From Nocardioides alkalitolerans (GTDB lineage: Bacteria > Actinomycetota > Actinomycetes > Propionibacteriales > Nocardioidaceae), in the NCBI GenBank assembly GCA_038184435.1, contig CP116227.1, positions 62,001 through 126,000 on the forward strand: a DNA stretch of 64,000 nucleotides, given 5' to 3'. The position numbers and the translations under genes were made by a program. Positions within the stretch are counted from its first letter, which is position 1; each line of letters starts with the position of its first letter. Of the stretch, positions 53,213-62,141 are shown in pieces. The notes under the pieces were generated by a model. That model did no database searches. It had not been told where the DNA came from and saw only the letters and a program-made list of their open reading frames with translations.

Positions 53213-54331
53213 GTGGCTGGACCTGACTTCGACCAAGAGATCAAAGCGCTCGGCGCGACGCTGCGCACCATCGAGCAGGTGCTCGACGTCGAGAAGATGA
53301 AGGCCGAGATCGCGGACCTCCAGGACCAGGTCGCGGCTCCCGACCTCTGGGACGACCAGGCGAACGCGCAGCGCGTCACCGGTCGGCTCTCCGCCCTGCA
53401 GGGCGAGCTCGAGCGCTTCACCTCCCTCAGCGGCCGCGTCGAGGACCTCGGCGTGCTCGTCGAGCTCGCCACGGAGGAGGGCGACCCCGACTCGCTCGCC
53501 GAGGCCGAGGCGGAGCTGGCACGGCTCCGGAAGTCGACGGAGGCGCTGGAGGTGCGGACGCTCCTCAACGGCGAGTACGACGCGCGTGAGGCCATCGTGA
53601 CGATCCGCGCCGGCGCCGGTGGCGTCGACGCCGCGGACTTCGCGGAGATGCTGATGCGGATGTACACGCGCTGGGCGGAGCGCAACAAGTACGCGGTCGA
53701 GGTCTACGACGTCTCGTACGCGGAGGAGGCCGGCATCAAGTCGGCCGAGTTCGCGATCCACGCGCCGTACGGCTACGGCACCCTGTCGGTCGAGGTCGGT
53801 ACCCACCGGCTCGTGCGCATCAGCCCGTTCGACAACCAGGGCCGGCGCCAGACGTCGTTCGCGGCGGTCGAGGTCGTGCCGGTGCTGGAGCAGACCGACG
53901 AGATCGAGATCGACGAGAACGAGGTGCGCACCGACGTCTTCCGCTCGGGCGGCCCGGGTGGCCAGTCGGTCAACACGACGGACTCCGCGGTGCGCCTGAC
54001 GCACATCCCGACCGGCATCGTCGTGTCCTGCCAGAACGAGAAGTCGCAGCTGCAGAACAAGGCGTCCGCGATGGTCGTCCTCAAGGCCAAGCTCCTCGCC
54101 CTGAAGAAGGCGGAGGAGGCGGCCCTGAAGAAGGACCTCAAGGGTGACGTCGCCGCGTCGTGGGGCGACCAGATGCGCAACTACGTGCTCAACCCGTACC
54201 AGATCGTGAAGGACCTGCGCACGGGCTACGAGACCGGCAACCCGACGCCCGTCTTCGACGGCGAGATCGACGGTTTCCTCGAGGCGGGCATCCGCTGGCG
54301 CCGCGGCGCCGAGAAGGCCGAGTCGAACTGA
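53213..54331 (+). CDS. prfB: peptide chain release factor 2
   Basis: 372 residues from GTG; TAGTCT ends eight bases upstream, so leaderless. The stop-codon recognition tripeptide SPF is in RISPFDNQGRRQTSF near residue 202, and the catalytic GGQ in RSGGPGGQSVNTTDSAV near 246. The frame is continuous: the programmed UGA frameshift of E. coli prfB is absent, as is usual in actinobacteria. It releases peptides at UGA and UAA. Confidence 0.96.
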   Translation: MAGPDFDQEIKALGATLRTIEQVLDVEKMKAEIADLQDQVAAPDLWDDQANAQRVTGRLSALQGELERFTSLSGRVEDLGVLVELATEEGDPDSLAEAEAELARLRKSTEALEVRTLLNGEYDAREAIVTIRAGAGGVDAADFAEMLMRMYTRWAERNKYAVEVYDVSYAEEAGIKSAEFAIHAPYGYGTLSVEVGTHRLVRISPFDNQGRRQTSFAAVEVVPVLEQTDEIEIDENEVRTDVFRSGGPGGQSVNTTDSAVRLTHIPTGIVVSCQNEKSQLQNKASAMVVLKAKLLALKKAEEAALKKDLKGDVAASWGDQMRNYVLNPYQIVKDLRTGYETGNPTPVFDGEIDGFLEAGIRWRRGAEKAESN

Positions 54332-54338
54332 TCCCGCC

Positions 54339-54367
54339 GACGGCGAGACCCCTCAGGGGGTCCCGTC
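54339..54367. terminator. bidirectional hairpin between prfB and the stress-protein gene
   Basis: GACGG + GACCCC, loop TCAG, GGGGTC + CCGTC, with a three-base bulge on the left. It lies across the 3' end of the convergent universal stress protein gene. Confidence 0.55.
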
Positions 54368-54784
54368 GTCCAGCGGTCGCCCCGCCTTCACCACCAGCAC
54401 CGGCACGCTGACCTCGAGCAGCAGCCGCTGCAGGGTGCGGCCGAGCAGCATCTTGCCGAGCGGGCTTCGCTGGCGCGAGCCGATGACGAGCAGGCGCGGC
54501 TCGTGCGCCTCCACGGCGCCGACGAGCATGGCCGCAGCGTCGGCGCCGGGCCGCACGAGGTCGAGGGTCCACGGGGTCTCCCCGTCGGGCGCGCCGATCA
54601 CGGCGGTCACCTGGCCGACGGCCACCTCGCGCTCGACCTCCTCGGAGCGGTCGTCGTCGACGCCGGACGAGGTCGCGACCACCACCAGGGGTGCGTCCTT
54701 CTCGCGGGAGAGGCGCGCGGCGCTGAGCAGCGCCGCCGCGCCGGCCTCGGAGGGTGCGTGCAGCACCACCACCGGGGCGTTCAC
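54353..54784 (-). CDS. universal stress protein (UspA family)
   Basis: 143 residues; GTG overlaps the stop of the upstream symporter by 4 bases. One Usp domain: VVVLHAPSEAGAAALLSAARLS at the N-terminus, VVVATSSG, and the nucleotide-binding end VIGSRQRSPLGKMLLGRTLQRLLLEVSVPVLVV split over residues 102-134, in which the G-2x-G-9x-G(S/T) motif is only partly conserved. Translational coupling to a transporter suggests it tunes or senses transport state, as some Usp proteins do. Confidence 0.85.
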   Translation of the reverse strand: MNAPVVVLHAPSEAGAAALLSAARLSREKDAPLVVVATSSGVDDDRSEEVEREVAVGQVTAVIGAPDGETPWTLDLVRPGADAAAMLVGAVEAHEPRLLVIGSRQRSPLGKMLLGRTLQRLLLEVSVPVLVVKAGRPLDDGTP

Positions 54785-56214
54785 GACGCCACCACGTAGA
54801 TGACGGTGGCGAGCGAGGCGGCCACGGTGCCGACGAGCGTCTTCACGACCGTCCAGGTCTGGAACGTCTGGGTGACGCTCATGCCGAGCAGCTTGCCGAT
54901 GAGCCAGAAGCTGGCGTCGTTGACGTGGGACAGCACCGAGGAACCTCCTGCGAGCACGATGACCATGGCGGCCGCCTGGACCGGGTTGAGGTCGGCGGCG
55001 ACCACGGAGCTGGAGAGCAGGCCGGCCGCGGTGGTGATGGCGACCGTGGCCGTGCCGAGCGCGACGCGGATGACCGCGGAGATGACGAACACGGCCAGGA
55101 TCAGCGGCAGGCCGGTGTCCTGCAGGGTCACCGACAGCGCGTCGCCGATCCCGCTGGCGATGAGCACGCCGCCGAACATGCCGCCCGCGCCCGTGATGAG
55201 GAGGACCGGGGCGATCGGCTTGAGGGCGTTGTCGAGGAGGTCCTCGACGACGACGCGGCTGGTGCCCCGCTTCGTGCCCAGCGCCCAGGAGGCGACGAGC
55301 ACCGTCAGCAGCAGCGCGATGGGGGTGGAGCCGACGAGCTGCAGGAGGTGCACCCAGGTGGCGTCCTCGGACACGGCGCCCGTGCGGGCCGCGGTCGTGA
55401 CCGCCGTGTTGAGGAAGATCAGCACCAGGGGGAGCAGCAGGAGCAGCAGCAACGTCCGCACCTTCGGCGGCGCACCCCGCCCGGCGGCATCGGCGGCGTC
55501 GATCTGGGGTCCGCCCATCAGCACATCGGGCACGGGGAGCACGATGCGGCGCCCGATCCAGGTGCCGTACAGGTAGCCGGCGACCCACCAGGTGGGGATC
55601 GCGACGACGAGGCCCACGAGGATCACGAGACCCACGTCGGCGCCGAGCAGGATGGTGGCGGCGACGGCGCCCGGGTGGGGCGGCAGGAGCACGTGCATCG
55701 TGGTGAGGGCGGCGCCGGCGGGCAGCGCGTAGAGCAGCACGCCACCGCCGACGCGACGCGCCACGGTGAAGATGATCGGCAGCATCACCATGAAGGCGGC
55801 GTCGAAGAAGATCGGGAAGCCGAAGATCAGCGACGCGATGCCGAGGGCCAGCGGCGCCCGCTTCTCGCCGAGTCGCTCCACGAGGCCCTCGGACAGCGCC
55901 TCCGCCGCGCCGCTGGTCTCGACGAGGCGGGCCAGCATCGCGCCGAAGCCGATGAGGAGCGCGACCTCGCCGAGGGTCCCCGAGAACCCGTCGAGGAGCA
56001 CGTCGAGCACGTCGGCGGCCTCGACGCCCGTGGCGAAGGCCGTGCCGATGCTGACGATGACCAGCGCCAGGAGCGGGTGCAGCTTCGCGCCGATGATCAG
56101 CGCCAGGAGGGCGCCGACGGCGACGGCGGCGATGCCGAGCAGCGCGCCGGCACCGAGGTCGTAGGACAGCTGCAGCTCGTCGCTGGCGGCGAGCAGGAGC
56201 GTGGGGGGATGCAT
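54781..56214 (-). CDS. gluconate:H+ symporter family permease (GntP)
   Basis: 477 residues from ATG at 56214. GntP family features: about 12-14 hydrophobic segments, LIGFGAMLARLVETSGAAEALSEGLVERLG early, the conserved FGFPIFFDAAFMVMLPIIF near residue 130, MHVLLPPHPGAVAATILLGADVG near 173 and SHVNDASFWLIGKLLGMS near 435. It imports gluconate or another sugar acid with protons. No gluconate kinase is nearby, so the actual substrate is uncertain. Confidence 0.93.
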   Translation of the reverse strand: MHPPTLLLAASDELQLSYDLGAGALLGIAAVAVGALLALIIGAKLHPLLALVIVSIGTAFATGVEAADVLDVLLDGFSGTLGEVALLIGFGAMLARLVETSGAAEALSEGLVERLGEKRAPLALGIASLIFGFPIFFDAAFMVMLPIIFTVARRVGGGVLLYALPAGAALTTMHVLLPPHPGAVAATILLGADVGLVILVGLVVAIPTWWVAGYLYGTWIGRRIVLPVPDVLMGGPQIDAADAAGRGAPPKVRTLLLLLLLPLVLIFLNTAVTTAARTGAVSEDATWVHLLQLVGSTPIALLLTVLVASWALGTKRGTSRVVVEDLLDNALKPIAPVLLITGAGGMFGGVLIASGIGDALSVTLQDTGLPLILAVFVISAVIRVALGTATVAITTAAGLLSSSVVAADLNPVQAAAMVIVLAGGSSVLSHVNDASFWLIGKLLGMSVTQTFQTWTVVKTLVGTVAASLATVIYVVAS

Positions 56215-56280
56215 GCGTCTCGTTTCTCGCGGTCGTCAGGGCCGCAGGCGAGCCTGACGTGGTGCGAGCCACACTTCACG

Positions 56281-56294
56281 GTTGAGCAATCAAC
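56281..56294. promoter_or_regulatory. palindrome upstream of the symporter gene
   Basis: GTTGA-GCAA-TCAAC, perfect 5-bp arms, 67 bp before the symporter start; candidate operator. No -10 of good quality was found near it. Confidence 0.4.
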
Positions 56295-56325
56295 GGACGC
56301 AAGCCAACTTGTGGTCGCGCCCGGA

Positions 56326-56979
56326 TCAGGACGCGGCGACCGCCACCGCGGCGCACCACGCGTCGGCGCGCCCGACGAGCTCCTCCGCGGAGGCCGCGGC
56401 CGTCGGCGCCGTCAGCGTGCACGTCAGCCACGCGTCCCCGAACAGCCCCCGGAACGACACCTCGGTGGCCCCGTCCAGGGCGCAGGCGAGGGCCAGGGTG
56501 GGCGCACCGAAGGCCGGACCCTCGAGCGCGTTGCAGCCGTCGGTGGGCGTCGCCGCGACGTACTGCTCCGCGTCCGCCGGCGGCACCGGCGGCACGAAGA
56601 CCCAGGCCGCGGCCGTCGTCGGCTCCGCGGCCCCGTCGCTCCAGCGGCAGCCGAGCTCGTGGACGAGCTGCTCCTCGCCGGAGCCGAGGTCGACGGCGTC
56701 GCCGGAGGAGTACGGCGCGGCCTCCGCCTCGCTGTCGTCCGCGGCCCCGAGGGCCGCGGTCACGGCGGCGGCGTCCACGTCGTCGCAGAAGGGCGAGCGC
56801 TCCACGACGAGCGCCGTGGTGTCGAGGTCGGCGAGGGCCGGCGGGGGAGCGACGGTCGGCTCCGCCTCGTCCGGCTCGTCGTCGCCGGAGCAGGCGGCGA
56901 GGCCGAGCAGCAGCACCGCCGCCGCGACCGTGGAGGCGGTGCGGCGGCGGTGGTGTGCGGACGTCGGGTGCGAGCTCAC
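56326..56979 (-). CDS. secreted lipoprotein, DUF3558-like
   Basis: 217 residues from GTG; TAGATT ends seven bases upstream (leaderless). Lipoprotein signal with lipobox LAAC (Cys30) and an acidic linker. The mature part has cysteines near residues 65, 111, 149, 164, 187 and 209, enough for three disulfides, in a pattern like actinobacterial DUF3558 lipoproteins (FCDDVDAAAV, CRWSDG, CALDGATEVSFRG). Function unknown. Confidence 0.75.
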   Translation of the reverse strand: MSSHPTSAHHRRRTASTVAAAVLLLGLAACSGDDEPDEAEPTVAPPPALADLDTTALVVERSPFCDDVDAAAVTAALGAADDSEAEAAPYSSGDAVDLGSGEEQLVHELGCRWSDGAAEPTTAAAWVFVPPVPPADAEQYVAATPTDGCNALEGPAFGAPTLALACALDGATEVSFRGLFGDAWLTCTLTAPTAAASAEELVGRADAWCAAVAVAAS

Positions 56980-57003
56980 CCGCCCGAATCTAGGGCACGA
57001 CCC

Positions 57004-57438
57004 TCAGAGGGGCAGCGGGTCGTTGGCCGAGTCGAGGTGCTCGACGGTGGTGAACACGAGGTCGCGGTCGCCGACGTTCTCGATGTCGTGGAGCAGGTAC
57101 TCCCCGGCCGCGAAGGTGAAGTGCCGGGTCTCGCCCGCGTCGTAGGCGACCTCGCGGGTCGTGCCGTCCGCCGTGTGCTGCCGGCTGCGGCCCGGGGTGA
57201 TCGCCGTCCAGAAGTAGTCGAGCACGTGCCGGTGGGCGTGCCAGCGCTCCCCGGGCGCGAGCCGGATCTCCCAGACGCGGACCCGGCTGTCCTCGCTGAG
57301 CAGGCGGCCCCCGACGTGGCCGTCGTGGGCGTGCTCGGCGAACTCGGCCCGCAAGGCGTCGGACCAGCCGTCGAAGTCGCGGGCCACGACGTCGCCGGCC
57401 AGGGGCGCGTCGGTGAGGTAGGTGCTGTCGGTCGTCAT
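57004..57438 (-). CDS. single-domain cupin
   Basis: 144 residues; ATG at 57438 preceded by GGAGGAC. Cupin fold: WEIRLAPGERWHAHRHVLDYFWTAI across residues 56-80 with metal-ligand histidines, then FAAGEYLLHDIENVGDRDLVF. It could be a small dioxygenase, isomerase or binding protein. Last gene of the (hetero)aromatic operon, 26 bases after the monooxygenase. Confidence 0.8.
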   Translation of the reverse strand: MTTDSTYLTDAPLAGDVVARDFDGWSDALRAEFAEHAHDGHVGGRLLSEDSRVRVWEIRLAPGERWHAHRHVLDYFWTAITPGRSRQHTADGTTREVAYDAGETRHFTFAAGEYLLHDIENVGDRDLVFTTVEHLDSANDPLPL

Positions 57439-57464
57439 CGGTCCTCCTGGTGGTGGGGTGGGGG

Positions 57465-58700
57465 TCAGCGGCCGGGGCCGTAGAGCCCGAAGCGCAGGTC
57501 GGGGTCGCCCGGCACCCAGGTGCCGTGCACCTGCGACCGGTCACCCATCTCCTGCACGCGGCGCAGCAGCCGCTGGCCGAGCTCGAGCTGGGCGGGCTCC
57601 CACTTGGCGAGCGCCTCCTCCACGTCGCCCGAACCCTCCGCGAGCGCGTCGTGGAGCGCCCAGGCGTTCGCGGCGGCCTTGGCGGTGCCGGCGGCCGCGT
57701 GGGGGCGGGCGGCGCTGGCGGCGTCGCCGATCAGCGCGACCCGGCCGAGGGCCATGCGGTCGACCCCCGCGTCGTACACGGCCTGGAGGTAGGGCTCCTC
57801 GGTGCGGAGCACGACCTCGGCGGTCGCCGGGGCGAGCACCTCGGCGGCCGTGCGGCGCATCTCCGCGACGTACCGCTCCTGGACCATCCCCGGGTGCAGC
57901 GACACCTTGGTGGTGAAGCCCCGCCGGTCGGTCATCAGCTCGTCGAGCTCGGCGCCCTCCTCGACGTTGCGGTACCAGACGTAGTTGAGCAGCCGCTCGC
58001 CCACGGCGCGCGCCCCGCCGGGCCCGGGGATCGGGTAGAGGGTGATGTGGGTGCGCGGCCCGACGCTGTAGGTGATGGCGTCGTGCACCAGGTCGAACGT
58101 CGCCGGGTCGACCTCGCGCTCGGGGACGGTGCCGCGCCACCCGACGTAGCCCGCGTAGCGGAGCTCGGTGCCGGGGGAGATCCGGCGGCGGCTCGGCGAC
58201 GAGATGCCGTCCGCGAAGACGACGAGGTCGGCCCGCGTCGTGCTGCCGTCCGCGAAGCGCACGTCCACCCCGTCCGCGTCCTGCGCGAAGCCGGTGGCCG
58301 CCCGGCCCAGGTGGTAGCGGTCCGTGCCGAAGTCGTCGAGCAGCGCGGAGTAGAAGGTGCCCCACGAGGTGTAGGACCAGGTCACCGGGTCCTCGTGGAG
58401 CACGCGGTCGTCGGCGCCCAGGTACTGCACCCGCCGCGTCGACGTGCTCACCTCCTCGGGATGACGGGCGCTGCACTCGTCGAACCACCGGATCGTGTCG
58501 GGCTGCAGCACGATGCCGCCGCCGCGGCCGTCCAACGGCGTGGGGGTGCGCTCGAAGACGTCGACCTCGAAGCCGAGGCGCCGCAGCAGCAGGGCGGTGG
58601 TGAGCCCGCCGATCGAGCCGCCGACCACGGCGGCGCGGCGGCCGCTCCAGTCGTGGCTGCCGGGCGCCGGGGGCACGGAGGCGGTCGCGTTCTCAGGCAT
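57465..58700 (-). CDS. FAD-dependent aromatic monooxygenase, similar to 2,6-dihydroxypyridine 3-monooxygenase
   Basis: 411 residues, ATG at 58700 overlapping the amidohydrolase stop by 8 bases. FAD turn AAVVGGSIGGLTTALLLRRLG, second motif VFADGISSPSR, and DRMALGRVALIGDAASAARPHAAAGTAKA near residue 315. Several blocks match what I remember of Arthrobacter 2,6-dihydroxypyridine hydroxylase: YAGYVGWRG, YVWYRNVEEGAELDELMTD and a C-terminal GTWVPGDPDLRFGL. It should hydroxylate an electron-rich (hetero)aromatic ring with NAD(P)H and O2. Nicotine-type pyridine degradation is possible, but no other nicotine genes are here. Confidence 0.88.
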   Translation of the reverse strand: MPENATASVPPAPGSHDWSGRRAAVVGGSIGGLTTALLLRRLGFEVDVFERTPTPLDGRGGGIVLQPDTIRWFDECSARHPEEVSTSTRRVQYLGADDRVLHEDPVTWSYTSWGTFYSALLDDFGTDRYHLGRAATGFAQDADGVDVRFADGSTTRADLVVFADGISSPSRRRISPGTELRYAGYVGWRGTVPEREVDPATFDLVHDAITYSVGPRTHITLYPIPGPGGARAVGERLLNYVWYRNVEEGAELDELMTDRRGFTTKVSLHPGMVQERYVAEMRRTAAEVLAPATAEVVLRTEEPYLQAVYDAGVDRMALGRVALIGDAASAARPHAAAGTAKAAANAWALHDALAEGSGDVEEALAKWEPAQLELGQRLLRRVQEMGDRSQVHGTWVPGDPDLRFGLYGPGR

Positions 58701-59700
58701 GGGTGCCTGCCTTCCGGGGGTCGAGGCCGAGGAACCGACGGGCGTTGTCCTCGAGCAGGGCGGGGTCGAGGCCGGCGGCGACCGGGGCGTCGACGGGCTT
58801 CGGGGTGCCCATGTCGAACGGGTGGTCGCTGCCGCAGAGGAGGTGGCTGCGGTCGGCCTGCTCGAGGAGCAGGCGCAGGGCCGCCGGGTCGTGCGTCAGG
58901 GTGTCGAACCACAGGTCGCGGAAGCCGTCGTGCGGCGGGCGGGCGCTGCCGCGCACCTCCGCGCGCTGCTCCCACCCGTGCCGCCAACGGCCCAGGAGCG
59001 CGGGTGCGCACCCGCCGCCGTGGACGAAGCAGATCCGGAGCCCGGGGTGCCGCTCCACCACGCCGCCGAGCAGGGTGGCGGCCACGGCGGTGCCGGTCTC
59101 GGTCGGGTTGCCGACCAGGTTGGCGAGGTAGTAGGACCCCCACTCGGGTCGCGGCAGCTGCATGGGGTGCACGAGCACGGCGACGTCGTGGCGCGCGGCG
59201 GCGGCGAGGACGCCGGCCAGCGGCCCGGCGTCGAGGGTGGTCGCGCCGACGAGCGGCGGCACGGCGATGCCGTGCACGACCCCGGTACGACGCAGCGCGG
59301 CCACCTGCCGGTCGGCCCGGTCCGCGTCGTGCAGGTCCACGAGCCCGAGACCGGCGAACCGGCCTCCGCTGTCGCGGCAGGCGCCGACCAGCGCGTCGTT
59401 GAACGCGTCGGCGTAGTCGCCCGCCCCGGGGGCGTCGACGACCCCGAAGGCGAACGGCGGCGCCGAGAGCACCCGCGACCCGAGCCCGGCCGCGTCGGTC
59501 TCGCGGGCGACCTGGTCGAGGTCGCTCATCGCCGCGGTCGGGATGGTCAGCGGCAGGTCGCCCAGGTGCAGCTCGCCGTCGCTGTCCCGGAGCGCGGGCA
59601 GGGGCGAGCCGGGGGGCAGCGCGAACAGGTCGGCGGGCAACCAGTGCGCGTGCACGTCGACGACGCCCGGACGCAGCTCGCCGGTCACGGTGCCGCTCAT
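58693..59700 (-). CDS. amidohydrolase-2 (ACMSD/decarboxylase-like)
   Basis: 335 residues; ATG at 59700 overlaps the ABC ATPase stop by 4 bases. Metal motifs: VVDVHAHWLPADLF near residue 14, VAVLVHPMQLPRPEW near 172, ICFVHGGGCAPALLGRW near 226 and LLCGSDHPFDMG near 286. The family includes aminocarboxymuconate-semialdehyde, resorcylate and isoorotate decarboxylases, so decarboxylation or hydrolysis of a ring acid is likely. The neighbouring monooxygenase would act before or after it. Confidence 0.88.
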   Translation of the reverse strand: MSGTVTGELRPGVVDVHAHWLPADLFALPPGSPLPALRDSDGELHLGDLPLTIPTAAMSDLDQVARETDAAGLGSRVLSAPPFAFGVVDAPGAGDYADAFNDALVGACRDSGGRFAGLGLVDLHDADRADRQVAALRRTGVVHGIAVPPLVGATTLDAGPLAGVLAAAARHDVAVLVHPMQLPRPEWGSYYLANLVGNPTETGTAVAATLLGGVVERHPGLRICFVHGGGCAPALLGRWRHGWEQRAEVRGSARPPHDGFRDLWFDTLTHDPAALRLLLEQADRSHLLCGSDHPFDMGTPKPVDAPVAAGLDPALLEDNARRFLGLDPRKAGTHA

Positions 59701-60440
59701 CGGGCCACCGCCGCCTCGAGCGCCTCGAACCGCGCGAGCACCTCGGCCTGCAGCACGGCGACCGCCGGGTCGGAGGCGCGGCGCGGCCGCGGCAGGTCCA
59801 CGTCGATGACCTCGTGGACGCGCCCGCCGGGCGCCAGCACCACGATCCGGTCGGAGAGCTGCACCGCCTCGGTGACGTCGTGGGTCACGAACATGACGGT
59901 GCGACGGGACTCGAGCCAGATGCGCTCGAGGTGCTCCCGCAGGGACCGAGACGTCATCGCGTCGAGGTGGCTGAACGGCTCGTCCATGAGCAGCACGTCG
60001 GGCTCGACGGAGAAGGCGCGGGCGATGCCGATGCGCTGCTGCTGACCGCCCGAGAGCTGGGCGGGGTAGCGGTCCTCGACGTGGGGCAGCCCGACGAGGT
60101 CGAGGTAGTGCCGGGCGCGCTCGGTCCACCCGGCGCGGTCCGACTGCACGAACCCCAGGTTCTGCAGCACCGTGCGCCACGGGAGCAGCCGGGCGTCCTG
60201 GAAGACGTACCCGACCTTCGCGTCGCGTCCGCCGGCGGTCAGGCTGACCGTGCCGGACGTGTGCGGCTCGATGCCGGAGACGACGTTGAGGAGGGTGGTC
60301 TTGCCGCTGCCGGAGGGGCCGACGATCGACGTGAAGGTCTCGCCCGAGAGCGTGAGGTCGATGCCGTCCAGCACGCGGGTGGTGCCGCCGCGCGCGTCGG
60401 TGTAGGTCTTGACGAGGTCGCGGATCTCGATGGTGGCCAT
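59697..60440 (-). CDS. ABC importer ATPase, nitrate/sulfonate/taurine type
   Basis: 247 residues from ATG at 60440. Walker A GPSGSGKTTLLNVVSG near residue 42, Q-loop YVFQDARLLPWRTVLQNL, signature LSGGQQQRIGIARA near 128, Walker B VLLMDEPFSHLD and H-loop MFVTHDVTEAVQLSDRIVVL. The SsuB/TauB-like type drives uptake of small organic anions and aromatic or pyrimidine-type compounds. Confidence 0.94.
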   Translation of the reverse strand: MATIEIRDLVKTYTDARGGTTRVLDGIDLTLSGETFTSIVGPSGSGKTTLLNVVSGIEPHTSGTVSLTAGGRDAKVGYVFQDARLLPWRTVLQNLGFVQSDRAGWTERARHYLDLVGLPHVEDRYPAQLSGGQQQRIGIARAFSVEPDVLLMDEPFSHLDAMTSRSLREHLERIWLESRRTVMFVTHDVTEAVQLSDRIVVLAPGGRVHEVIDVDLPRPRRASDPAVAVLQAEVLARFEALEAAVAR

Positions 60441-60480
60441 GGGGGTCCTTTCGGGTCGGCCGGAGGAGGAGGGGGCGCCG

Positions 60481-61314
60481 TCAGGCGGTGCGCCAGCGGG
60501 TCGCCCAGCGCTCCACCGGGCCGAGCACGAGCTGGTCGACGACGACGAGGAAGAGGACGAAGACGACGACCCAGGCGAGGAAGCCGTCGAGCTGGTTGGC
60601 GTCGTACCAGTAGCGGGAGCGCCAGCCGACGCCCGACGTCGAGCCGAACCACTCGGCGAGCAGGAGGCCGTTCCAGGCGCTCATGATGGCGAAGCGCACG
60701 GCGGCGACGGTCGAGCCGGCGACCGCGGGGGCGACCACGTGCCGCAGCACGTCGCGACGGGGGACCCCGAACGCGCGGGCCATGAGCCGCAGGTCGGCGG
60801 GCACGGCCCGCACGGCCTTCGCGATGTTGACCACCACGAAGGGCAGCGCCGAGAGGAAGACGGTGGTGACGGGGGTCAACCACCCGAACCCGAACCACAT
60901 GGTGGTCAGCAGCGCCCAGATGACCGCCGGCGCGGCGAGCGCCGCCATCGTCAGGTCGCTGAGCGCGGCATCGGCGAGGCGGGACAGGCCCATCAGCACG
61001 CCGAGCGCGACGCCGACCACGAGCGCGACCGCGAGGCCCAGCACGAACCGGTTCATGCTGACGGCCAGGTTGCCCCACAGCTCGCCGGCGGCCTGCTCCG
61101 AGCGCAGCCGGTCGACGGCCTCGCCGGCCGAGGGCACGCGTTCGCCGACGACGGTGGCGAGCCACCACCCGACGAGCACGGTCGCGACCGCGGCGAGCAC
61201 CGCGAGCAGGTCGGTCAGGTGGGCCGTCGTGAGGCGCGGGCCGGCCCGGCGGGGGGCGGCGACCGGGCGGACCGGGGTGGACGACGGGGTGGGGGTGGGC
61301 GGCGCGACGGTCAT
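60481..61314 (-). CDS. ABC importer permease 1
   Basis: 277 residues; ATG at 61314 overlaps the stop of permease 2. Six hydrophobic segments and the EAA-like loop MARAFGVPRRDVLRHVVAPAVAGS near residue 178 mark a SsuC/TauC-type permease. A proline/threonine-rich leader of about 30 residues precedes the first helix. Pairs with permease 2. Confidence 0.9.
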   Translation of the reverse strand: MTVAPPTPTPSSTPVRPVAAPRRAGPRLTTAHLTDLLAVLAAVATVLVGWWLATVVGERVPSAGEAVDRLRSEQAAGELWGNLAVSMNRFVLGLAVALVVGVALGVLMGLSRLADAALSDLTMAALAAPAVIWALLTTMWFGFGWLTPVTTVFLSALPFVVVNIAKAVRAVPADLRLMARAFGVPRRDVLRHVVAPAVAGSTVAAVRFAIMSAWNGLLLAEWFGSTSGVGWRSRYWYDANQLDGFLAWVVVFVLFLVVVDQLVLGPVERWATRWRTA

Positions 61315-62141
61315 CGCAGCTCCTTCCGCCAGGCGAAGAGGCGGTCCTCGCCGAACGCGAGCGCGCGCTCCACGAGCACCATGAGGACGATGAAGAGGGC
61401 CGTCCACGCGAGCATGTCGGCGACGTGGAACTCCTGGTAGGCGCGGCGGATCATGAAGCCGACGCCGTTGCTGGCGCCGAAGACCTCGGTGAGGGCCTCG
61501 ACCTTCCACGCCATGGCGAACCCGTAGCGGATGCCCGCGAAGACGAAGCTCGCGAGCGCGGGGACGTAGAGGTGGCGCACGACGTCGGCCGGCCGGCGGT
61601 CGAAGGCGCGGCACATCGCGAGGAGGTCACCGTCGACGGAGCGGGTGCCCTCGGCGACGTTGAGGGCCACGAAGGGCGTCGCGACGAGGGCCGAGACGAC
61701 GATCGGACCGGCGGGACCGACGCCGAACACGACGAGGCCGAACACCGCGTAGGTCAGGCCCGGGACGTTGCCGAGCACGAAGAGGGGCAGCGAGAAGTAG
61801 CTCGTCGCGAACCGGCTGCGCCCCATGACGAACCCGATCGGGACGCCGGCGACGAGCGCCAGCCCGAACCCGGCCAGGATCTTCACGATGCTCGCCGCGA
61901 AGTGCTCCACCGCGGCCCCGCTGCCGACCACGTCGGCGACGGCGACGGCGACCTCGAGGGGCGTCGGCACGATCGGGTCGTCGACCCACGCCGCGACGAG
62001 GGCCCACAGCACGAGGGCCAGCACGCCGGTGGCGGAGGACACGAGCCAGCGCGGCGCCCCGGCAGCGGTACGGCGCGGGCGCGGCGCCGGTCGGGGCGTG
62101 GTCACCCGCGGTGCGGGCGCCGGGGCGGTCGGGGCGCTCAC
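61311..62141 (-). CDS. ABC importer permease 2
   Basis: 276 residues; GTG at 62141 overlaps the stop of the binding protein. SsuC-like: FGLALVAGVPIGFVMGRS near residue 95, LGNVPGLTYAVFGLVVFGVG, and EAA loop MCRAFDRRPADVVRHLYVPALASF near 178. Two unlike permeases in one importer of this class are less common than a homodimer; both have intact EAA loops. Confidence 0.9.
   Translation of the reverse strand: MSAPTAPAPAPRVTTPRPAPRPRRTAAGAPRWLVSSATGVLALVLWALVAAWVDDPIVPTPLEVAVAVADVVGSGAAVEHFAASIVKILAGFGLALVAGVPIGFVMGRSRFATSYFSLPLFVLGNVPGLTYAVFGLVVFGVGPAGPIVVSALVATPFVALNVAEGTRSVDGDLLAMCRAFDRRPADVVRHLYVPALASFVFAGIRYGFAMAWKVEALTEVFGASNGVGFMIRRAYQEFHVADMLAWTALFIVLMVLVERALAFGEDRLFAWRKELR

Noticed and set aside
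53213..53300. Programmed frameshift in prfB
   Set aside because: The frame is open from the GTG through the GGQ motif and has no in-frame UGA near codon 25.
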